DNA from: Prorocentrum cordatum
Lineage: Eukaryota; Sar; Dinophyceae; Prorocentrales; Prorocentraceae
Reading direction: 5' to 3'
NCBI GenBank assembly: GCA_963575745.1
Contig: CAUYUJ010015267.1
Span: 122,501-150,000, forward strand
DNA: 27,500 nucleotides
Shown here: positions 18,668 through 26,725 of the stretch, piece by piece
Layout of the letters: each line of letters starts with the position of its first letter
Position numbering within the stretch: the first letter of the stretch is position 1
Position numbers and translations under genes: made by a program
Notes under the pieces: generated by a model
What the model saw: only the letters and a program-made list of their open reading frames with translations
The model's database searches: none
Told to the model about the DNA's origin: nothing

Positions 18668-19410
18668 ATTACTTCTAAAGAATAATTATTGTTGGGCCCC
18701 CTGGTGCGCGCCCCCCCCGCCGCGCCTAGGCCGCAGCCACGTTTTCATCATTTTCGTGAGGAAGCCTCAGGTAAAACGATGTGATCCAGATCCGGTTGTT
18801 TTGTTGTAATCCGTTTTCCCTTGCAAAAAACACTATAAAATGACATTTCTTGTTCTAATATAATCAAATTTCAAGAATCCCTTGCAAAAAATAAGGTAAA
18901 GTGGACATTCGCGCGCGCAAGACGAAATCCTTCCAAAAGCTTAGTGTTCGCAGCGATTTTAACATAAAAACATCAAAAAACCAATGGTTTTTCAACAAAA
19001 AAATGTCAACATCTCATCCCGCGCGCTCTTGCGGATTCGTAGGAAACCCAACACTTTTTAAACATTTCTGTCAAACGGGCTTTTGCGAGCAACTTTTTCG
19101 AACTTCTGCAACAACGGTTGCGCACCTGCCAGGGCCATCATCCCTGTCAAATAATACCATGCGGGACACATTCGTTTTTTCTTCGCGCGCGCACGCCGTC
19201 GTCGTCGGCCGCGGGGCCCTGAATAGTAGCCACGGTCGTCCGCATGCCACGAAGTGAAGTGTCCGAACGTCATAGGGCGGGAAGCTGGGTGTGGGTGGTG
19301 GCGAAGAGTCGTTTGGAAACTTGGTAGAGCTTGAACCGGCCCCCCCACAAAGTGGGGTATTGCCCGCCTCCTATGAAAACCCTGGCACTGGTGAGAACGG
19401 AGTGTCCCCA
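18668..19410. repeat. 743-bp direct repeat, copy 2
   Basis: Same boundaries and the same length as copy 1. By eye, identity is very high from about 18880 to the end and lower in the left third (18740-18870). It is separated from copy 1 by only 19 bases. Confidence 0.9.
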
Positions 19411-19420
19411 GTCTTAAATG

Positions 19421-19459
<39 letters not shown>

Positions 19460-19525
19460 GGTGTTGTTGTTGTTGTTGTTGTTGTTGTGGTTGTTGTTGT
19501 TGTTGCTGTTGTTGTTGCTGTTGTG
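19421..19525. repeat. (TTG)n microsatellite 2
   Basis: TTG run with GTG and CTG interruptions. It lies at the other end of the duplicated pair, so the pair is bracketed by TTG tracts of the same strand sense. Confidence 0.95.
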
Positions 19526-19690
19526 TTAGTATTATTCTTATGTTTCTTCTTCCTCCTTTTTTAGTGACAAGCGCGCCGTGCGTCCGGTCCACACATCGAG
19601 AGAGGCTTCCGCGAGAAGTCCTGCCAGGCCGAGAGCGAGAGAGAGGGCGGCGCCCGTGAGTCCGCGGGGCACCAAGCCGTCTGGACGGCT
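19526..19690. other. Spacer
   Basis: No repeat and no supported gene. Confidence 0.35.
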
Positions 19691-19894
19691 CGCTCCTCCT
19701 CCTCCACCTCCTCCTCGGCCTTTTCCTCGACCTCCACCTCGTCCTTCTCCTCCTCGTCGTCGTCCTCCTCCTGGACGGCCTCCTCCTCCTCCTCCTCCTC
19801 CTCCCCCGTTTACCGCAGCAGCATATGGCAGCACAGCCCAGTCGATGAGCGAGTTCCTCCTCCTCCTCCTCCTCCTCCTCGTCCTCCTCCTCCT
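19691..19894. repeat. (CCT)n pyrimidine tract
   Basis: Two blocks of CCT/CTC triplets (19691-19808 and 19855-19894) separated by about 45 bases of unique sequence. Confidence 0.9.
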
Positions 19895-20139
19895 CGGGGG
19901 ATCGGCGCGCGTGGGGCTGAGCGGGCGGCGAGCCCAGTGGGGGAAGCGAGAAGTGCTCAGACCCCGTCGAGTCATGAAGAAACAAAAACACGACGGGAGG
20001 TATTTCCCATTTGCGGCCCCCGGGGGCCCCTGCCGGGCCGCGGTAAGCAATGGCTCGGGATGAGATCGCCTGTCTGGGGGCAGGCGTCGAGAGCCCTGGG
20101 GGTCGGCGTCGTGGAGAAGTCCTGACGACGAGGGCCTGG
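19895..20139. other. GC-rich spacer
   Basis: Includes GGCCCCCGGGGGCCCC, a near-perfect palindrome at about 20015-20030. No gene. Confidence 0.4.
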
Positions 20140-20240
20140 CAGGGGCGGGCCTCCTCGGAAGGCTCGGAAGTCCCCCGGCCTTCCGAGCAGCTGGGCTTCT
20201 TCCCCGAGGGCCCCGCAAACTTCTCAGAGGGCCGCCGTTA
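20140..20240. repeat. GAAGTCCCCCGGCC repeat family, copy B
   Basis: AGGGGCGGGCCTCCTCGGAA, GCTCGGAAGTCCCCCGGCC and TTCCGAGCAGC align with 16904-16950. The tail has CTTCTCAGAGGGCC in place of copy A's CCCTCTGAGAAG, its reverse complement. Confidence 0.65.
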
Positions 20241-20420
20241 AGTCGGGTCTGTCCCTTCCCTCTACAGGAGGCATGTTCAAAAATAGTAACACATGGAACA
20301 ACATCTGAGTATTCACGAACTTTAGTGGCATATCTTTTGAGTTTTTTCTTCCGTCCACAATCCGCCGCCTATAGGGGGACACGCCCGACCTCATCCTGCC
20401 GCCTTGTGGGGAGGCCTTCT
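20241..20420. repeat. Diverged copy of the window's left-end sequence
   Basis: The AT-rich part (20278-20350), then GAGTTTTTTCTTCCGTCC, then GGGGACACGCCCGACCTCAT, parallel 40-150. The AT-rich to GC-rich transition is conserved. Confidence 0.45.
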
Positions 20421-21913
20421 CCTCACGCCCCCCCCCCCCGGGGCTCGCCGCCGAGCTACGAGCGGGCGACGTGCGCACTCCGAGGAGTGTGCCCGCCTTC
20501 CTCTTCTCTTGCTGCCGCCCGGCCGCGGGGCGTCGGGCCGCCAGCGCTGTGCCACACGACGGCCTCGGCTCGCGCGATCATCTTCGGAAAAGGTCAGAGG
20601 AGGAGTAGGTACCCATGCCTCTACCCTTCGGCCGTTTTCCCCTTTTTGGGCCTCCTGGGAGGCCCTCGTCGCCTCCGCTGGATTCGCGTCGAAATTCTGG
20701 TCAGAACGCACCCGGGGAGAGGCCTGGGGAGTAGCGGTATCGGTACATTTCGGCCCCCCCGAAGGAGTGTCAATGACACGCGCGCCGTCTCTCAAGCTGC
20801 GCGTGTTGCCCAGTCGCTGTCTGCGCAGCAACTCTGTGCCTCTTCGAGCGTCACGCGCTGATGTGGTGTCGCCCGACCAGCGTGGCGTTGGTGCGCGGTT
20901 GCTCTCCAACATCTTGGCCCCATCGTTCTCAGCTGTGCTTGCGCGCTTTGTCTTGTCCGCCGGTGGAAAAGGGCGGAGAGAGCGTGCAGCAGATGGCAGG
21001 TCGGGCGGCGGGCGAGCATATGATCAGAACGTGGGAGGGCGCGGAGAGCAGAGAGTGGCAAAACAGCGGAGACTGATGCCTATGATTGCGTGGGAGAACA
21101 GGGGGATGGCGTGGCTGAGGGAGGAGGGGAGTGGTATGGGACGGGAATGTTCTGCTAGAGTCGAGGTCTTGAGCGCCAAGGCTCAAGGGGATGTGACGGA
21201 GAGGTTCCTTAGCTGCTTGTTCCTACGGAACGCTCGTTGCGGTACTCGATCCTGGGGAACCCTTGACACGCAATCGAAGCAGGTCAGTGCCAGGATGAGC
21301 TTAGGAACGGGAACGGGTGCTAAGCGAGCGCGGTGGACAGAAGTGAGTGTTGTGATGGGGCCCTGCCAAGAAGGGCCTTCTAGTGCCAGGAGTGGCCTGG
21401 CCAACGAAAGGATTGGGAAAGCGTGTGTGCTCCAGAGGAGAAGCAAAATGGCGCGAGAACCGAGCGCGTGCAATCTGGGCACCAGCCATGTGGCCGGAAT
21501 GGGATAGTGCAGGTGCCAAGGGGACCAAACGAGTGGGAGCCAGGGGTCAGGGGTCAGCAGGCTCGAGTTGGAAACGAGTGCGTGCAAGCTCCGCAACAGC
21601 CAGGCGCCCAGCCTGGGCTGTGGACCCGGCCGGTCGCAACCGGCGCGCATACCAACGTCTGTTTCGATTACACGTGAGAGTGACTTTTGGCTGGAGCGAC
21701 CGGTTGGTGCTGACCCGTTCGGGGTCTCCGGACTGGTAGCAGCTTGCGCGCTTGGGTTTGCCCCCCCCCCCCGCGACCCCCCCTCTTGATCTTGATCCGC
21801 GCACCACAGGTCACTCTTGCCTAGGGTCACTCCTGCGTGCAGCCCGACCCCGGTCCGAGACGGGAGTTTACACATGACCACTGCCTGGAGGGTCCGTTTT
21901 CGCAGCTTCGGCA
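20421..21913. other. Longest non-repetitive region; overlapping open frames, no recognised gene
   Basis: About 1.5 kb with no visible tandem repeat. It contains a 367-codon frame (20404-21507, +), and most of a 330-codon minus-strand frame (21183-22175) also lies here. Neither has a recognised domain, and their overlap on opposite strands shows how stop-poor the region is. The + frame is rich in Arg, Gly, Ala and Ser, without the skew of a structured protein. I would not annotate either as coding without transcript evidence. Confidence 0.4.
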
Positions 21914-21973
21914 GGCGGTGGATATGGACATGTTCGGGCCCCCAGGGGCCGACATATACCCAGATCCACCGCC
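21914..21973. repeat. 60-bp imperfect palindrome
   Basis: GGCGGTGGAT (21914-21923) pairs exactly with ATCCACCGCC (21964-21973). Between them, TATGGACATGTTCGGGCCCC and GGGGCCGACATATACC also pair with a few mismatches and one-base gaps, leaving a short central loop. A third GGCGGTGGAT is at 22002-22011. Confidence 0.8.
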
Positions 21974-22011
21974 CGCTGGGGCACCAGGACGTCGTTTCCC
22001 AGGCGGTGGAT

Positions 22012-22634
22012 GTGGATAAATCCCCGCCTCGCACCGGGGCCCTCCCCAGCGTGCCTCTGGGCGATCGGGCCCGACCCCCATAAGAGGGGGGGGCGCTCGT
22101 GTCCCACTGGGGCACCACCACTGAAAAGCGCCAGGCTGTGTCTGGACCAGCAGTGACGCCAACGTAGCTTGGCAACAGCCAGTTGCCATGGCAGGCGTGA
22201 GCCCAGAATCACAGATCGTAAAGCCTCAGTGCAGCAACCGTCAGGTGGGGGGATCAACAGCCATGCACATCCAGCTGCAACTTGCAGCTGGAGCGTTGTC
22301 TCTCCCGGGGCCGGCGGGCGCGGGGCGCCCAGGCTCTGGCCGGTGCCGCGAGCCGACTCTCTTGCCCTTCTGCCCCCTCTCGTACCTACCTCTGCCGCTG
22401 ACCCTTCGGCGCTGACGGCGCTGTCGTAGCAGTACCAGGTACTCTCTCGCGCTGCGAGAGGAGGAAGCGTGCGTCCACCGTCTTCATCCAACGCATCATT
22501 GGTAGGGTTGGCCCTCTGATCCTTCCCTCCCATTCGCGGGCCGCGCACGGGGGCGCCCATCGGCCCGGCTTGTGGCCGGCGGAGGAGGGCCCGCCTTCTG
22601 CTCGCCAGAGGTCCGCGGACCCCAGAGGTCCGCG
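22012..22634. other. GC-rich unique sequence
   Basis: No supported gene. It includes a perfect 12-bp palindrome GGTCCGCGGACC at 22610-22621, with a second AGGTCCGCGGG just downstream. Confidence 0.4.
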
Positions 22635-22700
22635 GGCCACTGCCCCGGGGCCGGTCTTTCGTGCCGAGTCATTTTATGACGCTCCCGAGGCCCAGCAAGG
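22635..22700 (+). repeat. ~135-bp family, partial copy
   Basis: CCGGTCTTTCGTGCCGAGTC followed by GACGCTCCCGAGGCCCAGCA parallels 23898-23960. It is truncated by the (CCT)n tract. Confidence 0.5.
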
Positions 22701-22702
22701 GC

Positions 22703-22822
22703 TCCTCCCTCCTCCTCCTCCTCCTCCTCCTCCTCCTCCTCCTCCTCCTCCTCCTCGTCCTCCTCCTCCTCCTCCTCCTCCTGCTCCTCCTCCTCCTCCT
22801 CCTTCCTCTGCCTCCTCCTCCT
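22703..22822. repeat. (CCT)n pyrimidine tract
   Basis: Almost pure CCT/CTC, with CGT, TGC and TTC interruptions. Confidence 0.95.
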
Positions 22823-23002
22823 CTTCCTGTCGTCTGCGTTGCTGGCCAGGCGCTCCTCCGATGCCTGCTGCGGGGCAGCACTGCTGTGGCGGCCTGCCGT
22901 GCTCGAGCTCTCGCTGCGCGGCTGGCGTGCTGCTTGCCAGAAAAAAAACGCTGCTCCACTGTTTTTGGAGCGCCGGGTCTCTGGGCGCGGCGCCGTCCGC
23001 CC
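22823..23002. other. Spacer between opposed pyrimidine and purine tracts
   Basis: Unique sequence of about 180 bases. No gene. Confidence 0.4.
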
Positions 23003-23093
23003 GAGGAGGAGGAGGGGGAGGAGGAGGAGGAGGAGGAGGAGGAGGAGGCGGCGGAGGAGGAGGAGGAGGAGGAGGAGGAGGAGGAGGAGGGCG
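23003..23093. repeat. (GGA)n purine tract
   Basis: Lies opposite in strand sense to 22703-22822, so the two tracts can pair as the arms of a fold-back with the 180-base spacer as loop. Confidence 0.95.
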
Positions 23094-23338
23094 CGGCGCC
23101 GTCCACCCCGGGGCCGCGGCCCCCGGCGCGGGCGAGAGAGGCGGCGGTGCGCCCCGGAGAGCCCTCGGCGCAGCTCTCCGCGGCCCGCGAAGAGGTGGCC
23201 GCTGCGCGGCGCCGCCCGTGGGCCACGGGCTCTCGGGCGAGCGCCGGCTAGCGCCGTCCGCGCGGGTGGCCGCTCGCGGGCGGTTGGAGGGCCAAGCCTG
23301 CCTGCTTCCCAGAGGTCCAACGCATGGATAAAAATGAA
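23094..23338. other. Very GC-rich unique sequence
   Basis: CpG-dense, with no repeat and no supported gene. Confidence 0.4.
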
Positions 23339-23496
23339 GGCGGAGGTTTTTCGCAATTCTCGGCCCCTAAGGGCCCTCGCTGGGCCCAGGGACGGTCAAA
23401 ACACGATGCAGGATGAAAAGCCGGTCCTGGGGAATGGGTCGAGACTTCCGGGGACCACTTATTGAAAAAAGCACGACGTCGGATCTCTGGGTTCTA
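23339..23496 (-). repeat. ~135-bp family, reverse-oriented copy
   Basis: Reverse complement of 23856-23980. Shared words in order include GATGAAAA, CCGGTCCTGGGGAATGGGTC, TTGAAAAAA and CACGAC. Similarity by eye is about 75-80 percent with small gaps. Confidence 0.8.
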
Positions 23497-23547
23497 CAAG
23501 GCCAACATCTGGGGCCGATGCCAACATCTGAGGCCAACATCTGGACA
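23497..23547. repeat. GCCAACATCTG short repeat, three copies
   Basis: GCCAACATCT occurs at 23501, 23520 and 23533, with uneven spacing of 19 and 13. Confidence 0.85.
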
Positions 23548-23790
23548 CATCATTGGGTGCCGTGACGCCCATCGGCATTTTCGGGGGGCACGGAAGGCTT
23601 ACACATTGGAACCACCTCCGTAAGGATGCAGTGCTTCATCAAGGCCGCTCTTGGCATGCCCGGCCGTTCGGCACGACGTTGGCTAATGGATTCAGCAGGG
23701 AGCCCACTGCAATGCTTTCGGCACGGCGACGCCCAACGGCCTTGCGTCGAGAGAGCCGCGTGTTCTTGGCTCCAAGCAGCACGCTGTCCT
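23548..23790. other. Spacer
   Basis: GCCCATCGGC at 23567 is also found at 14187 and 14842. Otherwise no repeat and no supported gene. Confidence 0.35.
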
Positions 23791-24070
23791 CTCAGGCACC
23801 CGTATTTTCTAGGTCACCCGCGCGTGGCGCGAAGATTGTACCTAGAGATCCGATGTCGTGATTTTTTTCAATACGGGATCTCGACCCATTCCCCAGGACC
23901 GGTTTTTTCATCCTGATCGTTTGTGGCGCTCCCGAAGCCTGGCGAGGGCCCTTCGAGGTCGAAAAGTACGAAAAGCCTCCGTCGTGCTTTTTTCAATACG
24001 TCGGGGGTCTGGGTCTCAGGCATCCGTATGTTCTAGGTCACCCGCGCGCGGCGCGAAGACTACATCGCGC
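23791..24070. repeat. 224-bp direct repeat (two starts), containing a ~135-bp family copy
   Basis: CTCAGGCACCCGTATTTTCT, then AGGTCACCCGCGCGTGGCGC, recurs with few changes 224 bases later at 24015-24065. The ~135-bp family copy lies inside the first unit. Confidence 0.8.
23856..23980 (+). repeat. ~135-bp family, forward copy
   Basis: Runs from GTCGTGATTTTTTTCAATACG to AAAAGCCTCC. A new copy of its first 20 bases starts at once after it (GTCGTGCTTTTTTCAATACG at 23981), so the family may originally have been tandem. Confidence 0.8.
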
Positions 24071-24589
24071 GGCACGCCTCGCGGCCCAGGCCGCAGAGGT
24101 GCCCTTCCTGCCGCCGCCCCGGCGCCAAGATACCTCGAGAGCCGCGCGGCACACCTCGCCCCGGCCCGCTGCCCTCTCCGGCCAGGGGCAGCATGGGCCC
24201 TGGGGCCCGACGTCGGGCCGAGGGCGAGGAGCTGAGCTGCGCAGACCACGTCGTCGGAGGACCCCCGAGAGCCGGCGCTGCGGGCAAGACTCCGGCACCG
24301 CGGCACTCCCTTGCCGGGTCGCCCGGCTTCGGGCCCCCTAGGGCCCTCACAGAGCGACCGGGCTCGAAGCACGGCGCACGGGGCCAGGGCGAGGAGGCAT
24401 CCGTTGCAGAGCGCTTTCTTGCACGCTCACAGAGCGGTCCAGATCGCTCCGAGACAGCCGAGGCGCCCGAAGCCTCCTCCAGAGCCGCCGGATCTCACAG
24501 CGCAAGTTCTCAATGTACCCGTGTGTCCGATTTCATCCTCGTCCCGGCTTCGTTTCAGCCCAGGGCTCTGGTCCCAGACCCCTGGAGCC
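24071..24589. other. GC-rich unique sequence
   Basis: No repeat and no supported gene. Confidence 0.4.
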
Positions 24590-24725
24590 ATGATTTTCCA
24601 TGACTGCGACCCACAGAGGTCTTGCCCCATTCCCTGGGGCCCGTTTGTCATCCCGACTTGTTTTGTGGCGGTCGCGCGCGGCCCGGTAAGGCCGCCCAGG
24701 GGCCGACAATAGCGACAAACATTCC
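24590..24725 (+). repeat. ~135-bp family, diverged forward copy
   Basis: Shares GATTTTCC, CCCCATTCCCTGGGGCCCGT, ATCCCGACTTGTTTTGTGGC and AGCGACAAACATTCC, in the same order as 23866-23980. It too is followed by a new start, GTCGTGATTTTTTC at 24728. Confidence 0.7.
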
Positions 24726-24877
24726 GTCGTGATTTTTTCCTGATTCGAGGGGGTCTGAATCCAAGAAAAATGCGCAGCATGTTCCACGGATCTGCGGAAC
24801 CCTCTACATCAGAGTGAGGGGGCCGAACGGTCATTCACTGTCCCTGGGTGCGTGACTGAAGTCGGATTCCGCGGTGC
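24726..24877. other. Spacer leading into (TTG)n
   Basis: Nothing beyond the partial start of the ~135-bp family. Confidence 0.4.
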
Positions 24878-25123
24878 GGATTGCTGTTGTTGTTGCTGTT
24901 GCTGTTGTTGTTGTTGTTGTTGTTGCTGTTGCTGTTATGGTTGTTGTTGTGCTTGTTGTGGTTGTTGTTGTGGTTGTGGTTGTGGTTGTGGTTGTTGTTG
25001 TGTTTGTTGTGTTCGTTGTGCTTGTTGTTGTTGTTGTTAATCTTGTGTGGTTGCTGTGGTTGTTGTTGTTGATGTTGTTGTTGCTTATGGTGCTGTTGTT
25101 GTTGCTGTTGCTGTTGCTGTTGC

Positions 25124-25169
<46 letters not shown>

Positions 25170-25196
25170 ATTGTTGTGTATTGTTGTTGTTGGTGG
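24878..25196. repeat. (TTG)n microsatellite 3
   Basis: TTG run with TGC, GTG and GAT interruptions. It is followed about 20 bases later by AATGATTATTGTTGATCCCC. Confidence 0.95.
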
Positions 25197-25214
25197 TGGG
25201 TTCTCTTTTCTGAA

Positions 25215-25330
25215 GAATGATTATTGTTGATCCCCTCTCTGGGGCACCGTGTATTTTTCAATTGGGGTGCCGTTCCCGCGGCTCGCACCCTGTTTCTGTC
25301 AGGGAAGGTCTTGGGTCTCAGAATTGGGCC
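25215..25330. repeat. Post-TTG conserved segment
   Basis: TTATTGTTGATCCCCTCTCT, then GGGGTGCCGTTCCCGCGG..CGCACCCTGTTT, then TCAGGGAAGGTCTT. The same order occurs at 27055-27155. The TTATTGTTG(G/A).CCCC core is also shared with 17924 and 18686. Confidence 0.75.
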
Positions 25331-25565
25331 CTTTGCCTCCGGTTTACAGCAACAGCGGCTCCCTCCTGATATTGCCTCGCAGTGTATTCCCAAATCGCGC
25401 TCTCGCGCGGGACCTCTCACAATCTATGCAGAAATCGCGCTCCCGCGTGGTTCTTCCTCGCAGTGTATTCAGGCGCCGCGCCCTCGACACTCGGGAATCA
25501 CGCTCTCGCTTTGGCCTTTCCCACGACTTACTTGGGAATCGCGCTATCGCTCGAGACTCGCGATT
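25331..25565. repeat. GCGCTCTCGC-core module
   Basis: About five diverged cores (AATCGCGCTCTCGCGCGGGA, GCGCTCCCGCG, CACGCTCTCGCT, GCGCTATCGCTCGAGAC), each followed by a (T)CGCAGTGTATTC or CGATTCATGC segment. Related to the 26076-26640 repeats and repeated at 27190-27420. Confidence 0.7.
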
Positions 25566-25648
25566 CATGCAGGACGCACGCTTCAGCAACCCGCCTGCTC
25601 GACCTGGCCGCCTGGGCCTGCCTTCCCGACCCGCCTGCTAGGGTCTAC
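25566..25648. repeat. 83-bp segment repeated exactly or nearly so at 27418-27500
   Basis: CAGGACGCACGCTTCAGCAA, then CCCGCCTGCTCGACCTGGCC, down to GGGTCTAC. Only a few bases differ between copies. Confidence 0.9.
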
Positions 25649-25787
25649 CCGCCCGATCTGCCGTCTGGTTCTGCCATGTTTGTTCTGCTCCTAGCCCCCT
25701 CCTTCTATTCTCTCTATCTCTCGTCCTCCATCCTCCTCTCTGCCCCTTGTTCCTTTCTTGCATCCGTCCTTTCTTCCCCTGCTTCAG
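25649..25787 (+). other. Pyrimidine-rich tract ending in TTCAG (candidate splice acceptor)
   Basis: About 105 bases from 25683 are strongly C/T-rich and end CCCCTGCTTCAG, a strong match to the eukaryotic polypyrimidine-AG acceptor. It is not a simple tandem repeat. It lies directly before the exon-like segment at 25788. Confidence 0.35.
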
Positions 25788-25812
25788 GGGCTGCACAACA
25801 TACACGCTGCAG
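25788..25812 (+). other. Candidate 25-nt microexon
   Basis: GGGCTGCACAACATACACGC plus TGCAG lies between a polypyrimidine-AG acceptor and CAG|GTAAGA, a near-consensus donor. Both sites are on the + strand in the right order. No neighbouring exon is identified, so this may be chance. Confidence 0.2.
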
Positions 25813-26075
25813 GTAAGACGGATATACCCCCAATGGGGGCACGATCGCAGACGAAGAGGGCGGGTATCGAGGGTTTGGGACATACGTGTTACATGGCACG
25901 CGAGCAGATAAGAGCGAACAGTCCTAATATTAGTGTTGACTATATATATAGAGAGAGAGGATAACGGTTCTTGATCTCTGTATATCGGTTCTGGGCGCTC
26001 TCGCCTCGACGCCGTTTGCATTCTCTCTGAAAACGCGGCTCCCGCTCGAGCGTTGGCTTGAGTGTGAAAGTGTGC
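25813..26075. other. Inter-module sequence
   Basis: Holds GGGGGCACGATCGCAGACGA (25835), which recurs as GGGGGTGCGATCGAAGACGA at 26641. Also holds a TATATATATAGAGAGAGAGG stretch near 25942-25961. No gene. Confidence 0.5.
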
Positions 26076-26640
26076 CCTTGGAGGCCCGGCTACGACAACA
26101 GCTCCCGCTTGATACTTTCTCATTATTAACCCCGAGACACTCTGGCCAGAGAGGCCCCCGAACTCAGGAACGGCGCTCTCGCTCGAGAGTTCCTCGCAAT
26201 TCAGTCAAGTTGGTGGGGGCTCCGCCACAACGACAAGGGCTCCTGCTCGATACTTCCTCACGGTGTACTCCGAGATCCCCTGTCCAGGAAGGCCCCCGAA
26301 CTCAGAAACGGCGCTCTCGCTCGAGACTGTCGCATGATTCAGTCAAATTGGTAGAGGCCCAACTACGACGACAAGGGCTCCTGTTTGATACTTCCTCAAA
26401 ATGTATTCGCAGAGGCCATTGCCAGAGAGGCCCCCGAACTCAAGAGTGGTGCTCTCGCTCGAGATTTTCTCGTCATTCAGGCACGGCGACAAGGGTTTCC
26501 GTTCGATTTGTCTCAATATGTAATCCGAGAGCCCCTGGCCTGGCCAGCGAGGCCCCCGAACTCAGGAACTTCGCTCTGGCTCGAGAGTTCATTCCTCGCA
26601 ACTCAGTCAGTTGCCGACGAGGAAGAGGTTCCCTCCGAAA
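26076..26640. repeat. 122-138 bp tandem repeat, four copies
   Basis: The mark GAGGCCCCCGAACTCA (or GAAGG...) falls at 26151, 26289, 26427 and 26549, with spacings of 138, 138 and 122. Each unit also has CAAGGGCTCC.G.TCGATACTTCCTC and GGCGCTCTCGCTCGAGA. Because 138 is a multiple of three, a + strand frame (26072-26737, 221 codons) reads 46-residue Ser/Arg-rich repeats until the shorter last unit. Confidence 0.92.
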
Positions 26641-26725
26641 GGGGGTGCGATCGAAGACGAGGTGGGCGGGTTACAGACTGCAGAACACGTGTGCCAGGAA
26701 GAGCGAGCAGTCGTATAATGATTGC
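26641..26725. repeat. GCGATCGAAGACGA segment, second copy
   Basis: Aligns with 25835-25930: GATCG.AGACGA, GGGCGGGT, ACGTGT and GAGCGA.CAGTC in order. It runs directly into (TTG)n. Confidence 0.65.

Noticed and set aside
17786-19525. CRISPR-like repeat/spacer layout or LTR pair
   Set aside because: The direct repeats are 743 bp and adjacent, with no spacer series. There are no LTR-type TG...CA ends, primer-binding site or polyprotein between them.
20404-21507. 367-codon + strand frame
   Set aside because: Longest frame without a microsatellite, but no recognised domain, Arg/Gly/Ala/Ser-biased, and partly overlapped by a 330-codon frame on the other strand. Transcript or conservation data could revive it.
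21183-22175. 330-codon minus-strand frame
   Set aside because: It passes through the 21914-21973 palindrome and reads its arms as peptide. No family recognised.
25923-25934. TAATATTA resembling the geminivirus origin nonanucleotide
   Set aside because: The ninth base does not fit, and the motif is not in the loop of a stem.
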